Source: Lachnospiraceae bacterium Zagget2 (GTDB lineage Bacteria > Bacillota > Clostridia > Lachnospirales > Lachnospiraceae). From it: a DNA stretch of 64,000 nt. The stretch lies in assembly GCA_001941045.1 (NCBI GenBank), contig MSHD01000023.1:1-64000 (forward strand), written 5' to 3'. The position numbers were made by a program, and so were the translations under genes. The notes beneath the pieces were generated by a model. The model had not been told where the DNA came from, did not search any database, and was given only the letters and a program-made list of their open reading frames with translations. Shown here in pieces: positions 18,616 through 27,297 of this stretch (position 1 is the first letter of the stretch; each line of letters opens with the position of its first letter).

Positions 18616-19308
18616 ATGCTGTTTTATGATCCCACGTATATCCTGGTACTGATCGGAGCGATTCTGTCCATGTGTGCGTCCGCCAGGGTGAATTCCACCT
18701 ACCGGAGATATTCGCAGGTGCGCAGCCACTCCGGACTTACGGGGGCAGAGGCCGCGCAGCGCATCCTGCGGGGAGCAGGTATCTATGATGTGCAGATAGA
18801 GTATATTCATGGAAATCTGACAGATCATTACGACCCGCGGGAGAAGGTGCTGCGCCTGTCCGACGGCGTCTACGGGTCGACTTCCGTAGCGGCGATCGGC
18901 ATTGCCGCGCATGAGTGCGGCCATGCGATTCAGGACGATCGTTCTTATGTGCCTCTGCGGATTCGCAATACCTTTGTACCGGTTGCAAATTTCGGAACAA
19001 AAGCGGCGCTTCCGATTATTCTGGTCGGAATTATATTTGGAAGTTCTTACCTGCTGATTGAGATTGGCCTGCTCTGCTTTTTCTTTGGAGTGGTCTTTCA
19101 GCTCATCACGCTGCCGGTGGAGTTCAACGCCTCGAAGCGCGCGGTGCGAATCCTCGGTGAAACAGGCATTCTCTCGGAAGAGGAACTGACCGGTACGAAA
19201 AAGGTGCTGTCTGCGGCGGCGATGACCTACGTGGCGGCAGCCGCGGCGTCGATTCTGTCGATGTTCCGCCTGCTGATTCTCTTCGGCGGCGGCAGAAAGC
19301 GCAGGTGA
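18616..19308 (+). CDS. YugP-family zinc metallopeptidase, membrane protein
   Basis: 230 aa. N-terminal membrane anchor (YILVLIGAILSMCASARV), the zinc-binding motif IAAHECGHAIQDD near residue 100, and two further membrane stretches (ALPIILVGIIFG and the adjacent LLCFFFGVVFQL). This is the YugP/DUF zinc peptidase family, usually placed in this same cluster between fmt and rsmB. Its substrate is unknown. The SEEELTGTKKVLSAAAMTYVAAAAASI end is family-typical. Confidence 0.85.
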   Translation: MLFYDPTYILVLIGAILSMCASARVNSTYRRYSQVRSHSGLTGAEAAQRILRGAGIYDVQIEYIHGNLTDHYDPREKVLRLSDGVYGSTSVAAIGIAAHECGHAIQDDRSYVPLRIRNTFVPVANFGTKAALPIILVGIIFGSSYLLIEIGLLCFFFGVVFQLITLPVEFNASKRAVRILGETGILSEEELTGTKKVLSAAAMTYVAAAAASILSMFRLLILFGGGRKRR

Positions 19309-19318
19309 GGAGCAGGAC

Positions 19319-20599
19319 GTGGCGGAACAGGAAAATGTAAGACTGCTCGCGCTCGAGTATCTGCTCGAGGTGACGGAGCGGGGCGCGATGGCTCATACGG
19401 CCCTGCGCGGGATGCTGGAGCGTTATCAGTATCTGGAAAAACGGCAGCGCGCCTTTCTCACAAGGCTCTGCGAGGGGACACTTGAGCGTCTCATCGAACT
19501 TGACTGGATCATCGATCAGGTCGCGAAAGTACCGGTGAAAAAGCAGAAGCCGGTGATCCGCGGGATTCTGCGGCTGTCGGTCTACCAGCTGAAATACATG
19601 GATCAGGTGCCGGACGCAGCGGTCTGTTCCGAGGCAGTCCGGCTTGCCCGGATAAAGGGATTTTCCGGGCTCACGGGTTTTGTCAACGGTGTCCTGCGTG
19701 GCATCGCGCGCCGGAGGCCGGAAGCGATGCCGGATGACCTTTCGGGTCGCTACTCTACGCCGCAGTGGATTGTGGAGCAGTGGACGCAGGAATACGGAGC
19801 GGAGCGGGCACTTCGGATGCTGGAAGATCAATACCGTAAGAAACCGACGACGATTCGCGTCAATCTATCAAAAATCACCAGGGAAAAGCTTAAAAGACGC
19901 CTGGAAGAGGATGGCGTGACGGTGTGCGAGGTCGAGGGCATGGCTCCGGCGCTTGCGATCTCGGGTTATGATTATCTGCGCGCCCTGCCGTCTTTTCGTG
20001 AGGGACTGTTCCAGGTGCAGGATGTCAGCTCGATGCAGGCGGCGCTTCTGGCCGCGCCGCATCCCGGAGATTACTGTATTGACCTGTGCGCTGCGCCGGG
20101 AGGAAAGAGCCTGCATCTTGCGGAGCTGCTCGGCGGCACCGGCATGGTGGAGGCGCGTGATCTGACAGAGGAAAAGGTGGAGCTGATACGGGAGAATATC
20201 CGGCGTGTACAGCCCGGAAATATACATACCGTGTGCCGGGATGCCACCCTGCCGGATGAAGCATCCTTCGGGAAAGCGGATATCGTGCTGGCCGATCTGC
20301 CCTGTTCCGGACTCGGGGTCCTGAATAAAAAACATGATTTAAAGTACCGGATGTCGCCTGCGCAGCAGCAGGATCTGGTACAGCTGCAAAGGAAGATTCT
20401 GGACGCTTCCTGGCAGTACGTAAAGCCGGGCGGGACACTGCTCTACAGCACCTGCACCGTACATTATGATGAGAATGAGGGCAATGTGGAATGGATTCTC
20501 GAACATTACCCTTTCGTTCTGGAAGAGCAGAAGAAGACATTGCCGGGGATTGATCCCTGGGATGGATTTTTCATCGCAAAGTTGAAGAGGAAGACCTGA
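19319..20599 (+). CDS. rsmB: 16S rRNA (cytosine(967)-C(5))-methyltransferase
   Basis: 426 aa. The N-terminal NusB-like RNA-binding domain covers about residues 1-140, with LIELDWIIDQVAK and KPVIRGILRLSVYQL. The C-terminal Rossmann methyltransferase has CIDLCAAPGGKSLHLAEL, the DLPCSGLGVLNKK motif with one catalytic Cys, and YSTCTVHYDENE with the second. It starts at GTG 19319 after GAGGAGCAGG. The stop overlaps the ATG of rlmN. Confidence 0.95.
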   Translation: MAEQENVRLLALEYLLEVTERGAMAHTALRGMLERYQYLEKRQRAFLTRLCEGTLERLIELDWIIDQVAKVPVKKQKPVIRGILRLSVYQLKYMDQVPDAAVCSEAVRLARIKGFSGLTGFVNGVLRGIARRRPEAMPDDLSGRYSTPQWIVEQWTQEYGAERALRMLEDQYRKKPTTIRVNLSKITREKLKRRLEEDGVTVCEVEGMAPALAISGYDYLRALPSFREGLFQVQDVSSMQAALLAAPHPGDYCIDLCAAPGGKSLHLAELLGGTGMVEARDLTEEKVELIRENIRRVQPGNIHTVCRDATLPDEASFGKADIVLADLPCSGLGVLNKKHDLKYRMSPAQQQDLVQLQRKILDASWQYVKPGGTLLYSTCTVHYDENEGNVEWILEHYPFVLEEQKKTLPGIDPWDGFFIAKLKRKT

Positions 20600-21627
20600 T
20601 GACGGACATCAAATCTCTTACGCTTGCCGAATTGCAGGCACAGATGGAGAAAATCGGAGAGAAAAAGTTCCGCGCGAGTCAGATCTACAGCTGGCTCCAT
20701 GAGAAGCTGGCGGGCAGTTTTGACGAGATGAGCAATCTGCCGAAGAGCCTGCGGGAGCGGCTGCGTGCGGAGTACGAACTGACCAGTCTGGAGCTTCTGG
20801 AAGTGCAGACTTCGAAGCTGGATGGGACCGCCAAGTTTCTGTTTCGTCTTTTCGACGGAAATGTGATCGAGAGCGTGCTGATGCGCTATCGCTATGGAAA
20901 TTCTGTCTGCGTCTCTTCTCAGGCCGGCTGTCGGATGGGCTGCCGCTTCTGTGCTTCGACGTTGAACGGCCTTGCACGGAACCTGCGTCCTTCCGAGATT
21001 CTCGACCAGGTCTATCAGATTCAGAAATGGTCGAAAGAGCGCGTTCACAGCGTTGTCGTCATGGGCAGCGGGGAGCCGCTTGACAATTACGAAGCTCTGC
21101 TGCGCTTTATTGAAATTCTGACTGCAGAGGGCGGGCTGCATATCAGTCAGCGAAATGTGACGGTGTCGACCTGCGGCATCGTGCCGATGATGCGCCGGCT
21201 GGCGGATGAGGAGCTCCAGATTACCCTGGCGCTGTCCCTTCATGCCCCGTCGCAGGAGAAGCGCCTCCAGCTGATGCCGATAGCAAAGCGCTATGCGCTT
21301 CCTGAGGTGCTGGACGCCTGCCGCTATTATTTTGAAAAAACGGGGAGGCGCGTTACCTTTGAATACAGCCTGGCCAGCGGCATGAACGATGCGCCGGAGG
21401 ATGCCCGGGCGCTCGCGTCGCTGCTGGACGGTATGAATTGTCATATCAATCTGATTCCGGTCAACCCGGTCGCGGAACGCGGACTTTTCGGACCGGAACG
21501 CGGAAAAGTCCTGAATTTCAAAGAAATTCTTGAAAAATCGGGGAAACATGTTACTATAAGAAGAGAAATGGGTCGGGATATCGATGGCGCGTGCGGCCAG
21601 CTTAGAAGGCGATATCTTGAGAAATGA
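20599..21627 (+). CDS. rlmN: 23S rRNA (adenine(2503)-C(2))-methyltransferase
   Basis: 342 aa radical SAM enzyme. The iron-sulfur motif is CRMGCRFCAS, preceded by VCVSSQAGC. Other landmarks: VVMGSGEPLDNYEALL, VTVSTCGIVPMMRRL and the catalytic-Cys C-terminus GRDIDGACGQLRRRY. RlmN methylates A2503 of 23S rRNA and A37 of some tRNAs. It is directly coupled to rsmB, so two rRNA modification enzymes are made together. Confidence 0.97.
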   Translation: MTDIKSLTLAELQAQMEKIGEKKFRASQIYSWLHEKLAGSFDEMSNLPKSLRERLRAEYELTSLELLEVQTSKLDGTAKFLFRLFDGNVIESVLMRYRYGNSVCVSSQAGCRMGCRFCASTLNGLARNLRPSEILDQVYQIQKWSKERVHSVVVMGSGEPLDNYEALLRFIEILTAEGGLHISQRNVTVSTCGIVPMMRRLADEELQITLALSLHAPSQEKRLQLMPIAKRYALPEVLDACRYYFEKTGRRVTFEYSLASGMNDAPEDARALASLLDGMNCHINLIPVNPVAERGLFGPERGKVLNFKEILEKSGKHVTIRREMGRDIDGACGQLRRRYLEK

Positions 21628-21640
21628 GGTGAAGAAAAGC

Positions 21641-22369
21641 GTGCATACATCAGTTGCAGTGACAGACGTGGGAAGGACGAGAAAGATCAACCAGGATTTT
21701 GTGTACGCCTCGGATGCCCCGGTGGGGAACCTTCCGAATCTCTATATCGTGGCGGACGGCATGGGCGGCCATCGGGCGGGGGAGATTGCTTCTTCTCTGG
21801 CGGTGGAGAGCGTCATTGAGGCGGCCAATAAGAGCATGGAGACCCGCCCGGCGCTGATTCTTCAGAAGGCAGTGCGCTATGCAAATCATCGAATCTATGA
21901 GAAAGCCTGTGAGTGTGAGGATTATGAGGGCATGGGTACGACGCTCGTAATGCTGACGGTCAGGGGAGAGGAGGCAGTCGCGGCGAATGTCGGAGACAGC
22001 CGCATTTACGAAATCGCAGGAGGCAGCATCCGCCAGATATCGGAGGATCATTCTTACGTGGCGGAACTCGTGCGAAAGGGAGAACTCAGCCCCGAGCGGG
22101 CAAGGAAGCATCCCGACAAAAATATTATCACAAAGGCGCTTGGAATACAGGGAGACATTCAGCCGGATCTGTATTTCCTTGAAGTGGCGCATGGAAATAA
22201 ATATCTGCTCTGTTCCGATGGCCTGAGCAATATGGTGGAGGATACGGAACTCTGCCGGATCATCAGCCAGGAGCGGCCGTTGTCCGAGATCGGCAGCGAG
22301 CTGATTCTGCAGGCGAACCAGAACGGTGGTCTGGATAATATTGCGGTAGTGCTGACAGAAGCAGAATAG
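21641..22369 (+). CDS. stp: PP2C-family protein serine/threonine phosphatase (Stp/PrpC)
   Basis: About 242 aa. Metal-binding PP2C motifs in order: INQDFVY, VADGMGGHRAGE, MGTTLVMLTV, VGDSRIYEI, ITKALG, LLCSDGLSNMV and GGLDNIAVV. It reverses phosphorylation by the adjacent PASTA kinase. GTG 21641 is preferred because GAGGTGA lies about 8 nt upstream; GTG 21629 is possible, while the ORF-track ATG sits inside rlmN. The next gene starts 15 nt downstream. Confidence 0.93.
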   Translation: MHTSVAVTDVGRTRKINQDFVYASDAPVGNLPNLYIVADGMGGHRAGEIASSLAVESVIEAANKSMETRPALILQKAVRYANHRIYEKACECEDYEGMGTTLVMLTVRGEEAVAANVGDSRIYEIAGGSIRQISEDHSYVAELVRKGELSPERARKHPDKNIITKALGIQGDIQPDLYFLEVAHGNKYLLCSDGLSNMVEDTELCRIISQERPLSEIGSELILQANQNGGLDNIAVVLTEAE

Positions 22370-22384
22370 CAGTGAGGTAGAATT

Positions 22385-24424
22385 ATGATCAAAATCGGAA
22401 CGATAGTGGGTGATCGCTACGAGATCCTGGAAAAGATTGGCGTCGGCGGCATGGCGGAGGTCTATAAAGGCAAGGACCATAAGCTCGACCGCTACATCGC
22501 AGTCAAGATCCTGAAGGAGGAATTCCGCGGAAATGACGCTTTCATCAGAAAGTTCAAAGAGGAAGCGCAGTCCGCGGCACGCCTTGCGCATCCGAATATC
22601 GTGAATGTCTATGACGTCGGCGATGAAAACGGGATTTATTACATTGTCATGGAGCTGGTCGAGGGCATCACGCTCAAAAATTATATTGAGCGGAAAGGCA
22701 GTCTTACGATCAAGGAGGCCACGAGCATTGCAATTCAGGTGTCCGCAGGCCTTGAGGTAGCGCACAACAATCAGATCGTGCACCGTGATATCAAGCCGCA
22801 GAACATTATCATTTCCCGGGAAGGCAAGGTGAAGGTGACGGACTTTGGCATTGCCAAGGCGACGACTTCCCAGACGACGACCTCGAATGCGATGGGTTCT
22901 GTCCATTACTCCTCTCCGGAGCAGGCCAGAGGCGGCTACGTGGACCATAGAAGCGATATTTACTCTCTGGGCATCGTGCTCTATGAGATGGTGACCGGCC
23001 GCGTACCCTTTGACGGGGATTCGGCGGTGACGATCGCGGTCAAGCACCTGCAGGAGGAGATGGTCCCGCCGGAGACCTATTGTAAGAATCTTCCCTACAG
23101 TCTCTCCCAGATTATCAAAAAGGCGACAGAGAAGAGTCCGGATCGCAGATATCAGGATATCGGAGATCTGATCGCGGACCTGAAACAGTCTCTGATGGAT
23201 CCGGAAGGGGATTTCGTGAAGATCATTGACCCGGACAATCAGGCAAGAACGGTGATTGTGACGAAGGATACGACGTCCCAGGTGAAAGAGGTCAGAAGAG
23301 CGCGTCATCAGGAGATAGAGGAGGAAGAGGAAGAGGATGATGACGAGGATGACGATGACGAAGAGGATGATGATGACGAGAGCCTGAGTCCTGCCGTGGA
23401 AAAAGCCATGACAGCGGCCGGCATTGTGCTCGCTGTCATCATTGTGATTATTGTCTTTCTGCTGGTGTCGAGGCTCTTTGGGCTTGGCTCAGGCAGCAGT
23501 TCCGACACGGAAGACACGCAGACGGAGGAGAGCGTTACGGACGATGACAGCAGCTCATCGGCGAATACGGTAGAGATGCCGAGTCTCCTTGGCATGACCA
23601 TGACGGAGGCGAAGATCGAGCTGGAGGAGCTGGGCTTAAGCATCACGCTGAAGGGCAGCGAACCTTCTTCGGAGTATGCCTCCGGTCAGATCATCGAGCA
23701 GAGTGTGGAGGAGGGCAGCCGTGTGGAAGTCGGAAGCTCTGTGGAGGTAACGACTTCAAGTGGTGAGGACACTCAGGCGACAGGCTCTGATACGGAAGAG
23801 GAGGAGACGACGGTGACGGTGCCGAGCGTGCTGGAAAAGGACGAGGCGACTGCGCGCAGCGCGCTGACCGCAGCGGGGCTGACGGTTGGCACGGTGTCGG
23901 AGAGCAGCAGTGATACCGTGGAGGAAGGTCTGGTGATCAGCCAGAGCGTGACGGCGAATTCTACCGTGGAAAAAGGAACCTCTGTCGATCTGGTCATCAG
24001 CAGCGGTCCGCAGACGGTGACGGTGACGGACGTGATCGGGCATGAGCAGACAAGGGCGACTTCAGAGCTGGAAGCCGACGGTTTCAAGGTATCGGTGGCA
24101 GAGGCCTATTCGGATGATATCCGCAGCGGCCTGGTGATCAGCACCGATCCGGACCGGGGCACGAGTGTGTCTCCCGGGAGCACGGTCACGATTACGGTCA
24201 GCCTGGGAAAACAGACAGTCACGATTCCGTCTGTCGTGGTCAATATGACTTATGACGCGGCGGTGACGGCGCTTCGGAGTGCGGGATTCACAGGAACGGT
24301 CACACAGGCCACCGAGTACAGCAATTCTGTAGGAGCGGGCTATGTGACGCGTTTCAGCCCCAGCAGCACGGTGGATTATGACGGGGATGTGACGATTTAT
24401 GTCAGCCTGGGGCCGTCGTCCTGA
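22385..24424 (+). CDS. prkC: PASTA-domain serine/threonine protein kinase (PrkC/Stk1)
   Basis: 679 aa. Kinase domain about 1-270: GVGGMAEVYKG, catalytic HRDIKPQNIII, DFGIAKATTSQTTTSNAMGS with the activation loop. An unusually long Asp/Glu run covers about residues 311-336. One membrane helix (GIVLAVIIVIIVFLLV) is followed by four PASTA repeats to the C-terminus, starting near EMPSLLGM, TVPSVLEK, TVTDVIGH and TIPSVVVN. PASTA domains bind muropeptides or lipid II, so the kinase probably links wall status to growth. The stp-prkC-rsgA order is standard in Firmicutes. Confidence 0.96.
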   Translation: MIKIGTIVGDRYEILEKIGVGGMAEVYKGKDHKLDRYIAVKILKEEFRGNDAFIRKFKEEAQSAARLAHPNIVNVYDVGDENGIYYIVMELVEGITLKNYIERKGSLTIKEATSIAIQVSAGLEVAHNNQIVHRDIKPQNIIISREGKVKVTDFGIAKATTSQTTTSNAMGSVHYSSPEQARGGYVDHRSDIYSLGIVLYEMVTGRVPFDGDSAVTIAVKHLQEEMVPPETYCKNLPYSLSQIIKKATEKSPDRRYQDIGDLIADLKQSLMDPEGDFVKIIDPDNQARTVIVTKDTTSQVKEVRRARHQEIEEEEEEDDDEDDDDEEDDDDESLSPAVEKAMTAAGIVLAVIIVIIVFLLVSRLFGLGSGSSSDTEDTQTEESVTDDDSSSSANTVEMPSLLGMTMTEAKIELEELGLSITLKGSEPSSEYASGQIIEQSVEEGSRVEVGSSVEVTTSSGEDTQATGSDTEEEETTVTVPSVLEKDEATARSALTAAGLTVGTVSESSSDTVEEGLVISQSVTANSTVEKGTSVDLVISSGPQTVTVTDVIGHEQTRATSELEADGFKVSVAEAYSDDIRSGLVISTDPDRGTSVSPGSTVTITVSLGKQTVTIPSVVVNMTYDAAVTALRSAGFTGTVTQATEYSNSVGAGYVTRFSPSSTVDYDGDVTIYVSLGPSS

Positions 24425-25311
24425 TGGAAGGCAGGATCATCAAGGGGATCGCGGGCTTCTACTATGTCTACGTGGAGGACCGCGGCGTATATGAGTGTAA
24501 GGCGAAGGGGATCTTCCGCAACCGGGGCCTGAAGCCGCTGGTCGGAGATCTGGTGGAAATACAGGCGCTTGATGAGACAGAGCGCAGTGGAAATATTGAG
24601 GAGATTCTGCCGCGGAGCAGCGAACTCATCCGGCCTGTGGTTGCCAATCTCACGCAGGCGCTGATCGTCTTTGCCCTGTCGCGGCCGAAGCCGAACCTGG
24701 GCCTGCTGGACCGCTTTCTGGTCATGATGCGGCAGAAAGGGCTGCCCTCGATTATCTGCTTCAATAAGCTGGATGAGGCGGAGCCGGAACAGGAGGACGA
24801 GCTGAGGGCGATTTACGCACACAGTGACTGTTTGCTTACGTTTGTCAGTGCGAAGACCGGTCAGGGAGCTGAGGAGCTGAAGGCTTTGCTCCTGAATCAG
24901 ACGACTGCGCTGGCGGGGCCGTCCGGCGTGGGGAAATCAACGCTGACCAATCTCCTGATCCCGGACGCCGGGAGTGAGACCGGACAGATCAGCAGAAAGC
25001 TTGAACGCGGAAAACATACAACAAGGCACAGCGAGCTGTTCTGGATTCAGAAGGACAGCTATCTCTTCGATACGCCGGGTTTCAGTTCCCTTGATCTGAT
25101 GGAGACGAAGAAGGAAGAGCTGCGCTTTGATTTCCCGGAGTTTTTCCCTTATGAAAATCAGTGCCGTTACCCCGGCTGTGCGCATGTGCATGAGCCCGGC
25201 TGTGCAGTAAAAGCGGCTGTGGAGACGGGAAGCATTCACAGAAGAAGATATGACAGCTATCTTGATTTCTATGAGGAGCTGTGTGAGAGAGAGAAGAGGA
25301 GGTATCGCTGA
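24424..25311 (+). CDS. rsgA: Ribosome small-subunit-dependent GTPase A
   Basis: 295 aa circularly permuted GTPase: an OB fold first, then the G4 motif CFNKLD before the P-loop GPSGVGKSTLTNLL, with the G3 motif DTPGFSS afterwards. The C-terminal zinc finger is CRYPGCAHVHEPGCAV. RsgA matures the 30S subunit late in assembly. ATG overlaps the final base of the prkC stop (TGATG). Confidence 0.96.
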   Translation: MEGRIIKGIAGFYYVYVEDRGVYECKAKGIFRNRGLKPLVGDLVEIQALDETERSGNIEEILPRSSELIRPVVANLTQALIVFALSRPKPNLGLLDRFLVMMRQKGLPSIICFNKLDEAEPEQEDELRAIYAHSDCLLTFVSAKTGQGAEELKALLLNQTTALAGPSGVGKSTLTNLLIPDAGSETGQISRKLERGKHTTRHSELFWIQKDSYLFDTPGFSSLDLMETKKEELRFDFPEFFPYENQCRYPGCAHVHEPGCAVKAAVETGSIHRRRYDSYLDFYEELCEREKRRYR

Positions 25312-25314
25312 ACC

Positions 25315-25968
25315 ATGAAAAAATATTTGTCACCTTCGATTTTATCGGCGGATTTTGCGCATCTGGGCGATGATATCCGGCGCGCGCAGGAGGCGGGAAC
25401 ACAGTATCTGCACTACGATGTGATGGATGGACTGTTTGTCCCGAGTATTTCCTTTGGTATGCCGGTGCTGGAATCCGTTCGGAAGATTACGGATCTTGTG
25501 CTGGACGTACATCTGATGATCGTGGATCCTGACCGCTATATTGACGAATTTGTGCGCTGCGGCGCGGATATCATCACGGTACATTATGAAGCCTGCAAGG
25601 ATATAAAGAAGACGCTGCGCACGATCCGGTCGAAGGGCGTGAAGGCAGGCGTGACGATCAAGCCGAAGACGCCGAACAGCGTTCTTGCGGATCTGCTTGA
25701 TGAGGCGGATATGATTCTGCTCATGTCGGTGGAGCCGGGCTTTGGCGGGCAGTCCTATATCCCGGAGTCTATGCAGAAGATCCGCGAGCTTCGCGCGATG
25801 CTTGACGCACGTGGACTTGACACCGATATCGAGGTGGACGGCGGCATCAAGAAAGAGAATCTTCCAATGGTGCTCGATGCAGGAGCGAATGTGATCGTGG
25901 CCGGTTCCGCTATTTTCAAGGGCGATATCGGGCAGAATGTGCGCGATTTCCTGGAGATCATGAAGTGA
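25315..25968 (+). CDS. rpe: Ribulose-phosphate 3-epimerase
   Basis: 217 aa TIM barrel. Signature segments: SPSILSADFAHLG, YDVMDGLFVPSISFG, LDVHLMIVDPDRYI, MSVEPGFGGQSYI and EVDGGIKKENL. It interconverts ribulose 5-phosphate and xylulose 5-phosphate. Location between rsgA and thiN is conserved in Firmicutes. The gene ends on an ATGA-type overlap with thiN. Confidence 0.96.
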   Translation: MKKYLSPSILSADFAHLGDDIRRAQEAGTQYLHYDVMDGLFVPSISFGMPVLESVRKITDLVLDVHLMIVDPDRYIDEFVRCGADIITVHYEACKDIKKTLRTIRSKGVKAGVTIKPKTPNSVLADLLDEADMILLMSVEPGFGGQSYIPESMQKIRELRAMLDARGLDTDIEVDGGIKKENLPMVLDAGANVIVAGSAIFKGDIGQNVRDFLEIMK

Positions 25969-26615
25969 TGAAAACTTTGATTATCAGCGGGGGCAGGATT
26001 GATACTGATTTTGCTCTCTGTGTTCTTAAGCAGCCCTTTGACCACATCATCTGTGCGGATAAAGGGCTTGCCTTTTGTTATGAGCAGGGAATCCGGCCGA
26101 CGAGGATTGTAGGAGATTTTGACAGCCTGAAGCCGGGCATTCTGGAAAAGTACCGGAACACGGACATTGAAGTCCGTGAATTCAATCCGGTAAAGGACGC
26201 TACGGATACGCAGATCGCAGTAGAGCTGGCGCTGGAGCTTGGCAGTACGGATATCACGCTTCTGGGAGCAACCGGAACACGGCTCGACCATGTGCTCGGA
26301 AATATTCATACCCTGTATCTTTCCTTTGAAAAAGAAGTTCCCTGCCGGATTCTCGATGCGTACAACCGCATCCGGCTGATCAGCGGCAGTGTCACGCTGA
26401 AGTCGGAAGAGCAGTACGGAGAATTCTTTTCTCTGATCCCGTTTACGGAACAGGTGAGCGGCGTGACGCTGCGGGGGGTGAAATATCCGCTCAGCGATTA
26501 TGATTTTACCGTCCGCGGAAGTGCGTCCAGGGGCGTCTCGAATGAGATCAAAGAAAATGAGGCGCGGATCACGATTGGAGAAGGCATTATGATTCTGATA
26601 GAATCGAAGGAGTGA
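25968..26615 (+). CDS. thiN: Thiamine diphosphokinase
   Basis: About 215 aa. Recognised by ICADKGLAFCYEQGIRPTRIVGDFDSL in the N-terminal half (the Asp-rich catalytic site), KDATDTQIAVELAL, and LLGATGTRLDHVLGNI. It makes thiamine pyrophosphate from thiamine, the cofactor of the pyruvate:ferredoxin oxidoreductase encoded at the window's end. It is the last housekeeping gene of the operon; the response regulator remnant begins four bases later. Confidence 0.93.
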   Translation: MKTLIISGGRIDTDFALCVLKQPFDHIICADKGLAFCYEQGIRPTRIVGDFDSLKPGILEKYRNTDIEVREFNPVKDATDTQIAVELALELGSTDITLLGATGTRLDHVLGNIHTLYLSFEKEVPCRILDAYNRIRLISGSVTLKSEEQYGEFFSLIPFTEQVSGVTLRGVKYPLSDYDFTVRGSASRGVSNEIKENEARITIGEGIMILIESKE

Positions 26616-26619
26616 TGGC

Positions 26620-27294
26620 ATGCGAATTCTTCTGGCAGAGGATGAGCGGGATCTGAACCGCATCATCAGCAAAAAACTGACTTCAGACGGCTACAGTGTG
26701 GATAGCTGTTACGACGGAAAAGAGGCGATGGACATGCTCGCCTGTGCGGATTATGACGCCGCAATTCTGGACATCATGATGCCGGGTGCGGACGGTTTCG
26801 CTGTACTCGCTTCTCTTCGGAACGCCGGAAGAACGACGCCGGTGCTCTTCCTGACGGCGCGCGATTCGATCTCGGACCGCGTGAAGGGGCTGGACAGCGG
26901 AGCGAACGATTAACTCGTGAAGCCTTTCTCCTTTGAGGAACTGAGCGCACGCATCCGGGCGATGATCCGCACGAATCACGGCACGGCGAAGAGCGAGCTC
27001 GCAGTCGGCGATCTTGTTATGGACTGCGCGACAAAGCGGGTCACGCGCGGCGGACGCGAGATCACCCTCTCTGCCCGGGAATACGCACTGCTCGAATACC
27101 TGATGCACAATGTGGGCATTACGCTTTCGCGGGAACAGATTGAAGACCACATCTGGAACTATGATTATGAAGGCGGCACGAATGTCGTGGATGTATATAT
27201 CAGCTATCTCCGCCGCAAGATCGACAGCGGACAGAAAAAGAAGCTGATTCACACGGTGCGCGGCAGGGGTTATGTCATACGGGAGGACGCGTAA
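26620..27294 (+). pseudogene. OmpR-family response regulator with premature ochre stop
   Basis: The reading frame is continuous over 225 codons except for one TAA at 26911-26913. The receiver domain has ILLAEDERDL and the phospho-acceptor in AILDIMMPGADG. It reaches GLDSGAND, and the next family residue is Tyr (GANDYLVKPF). TAC to TAA is one substitution. After the stop the frame continues LVKPFSFEELSARIRAMIR and a full winged-helix domain ending IHTVRGRGYVI. A GTG at 26917 lies 3 nt after the stop, so reinitiation could yield a free DNA-binding domain. The partner kinase downstream is intact. A real mutation and a sequencing error are both possible. Confidence 0.88.
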
Positions 27295-27297
27295 GCC

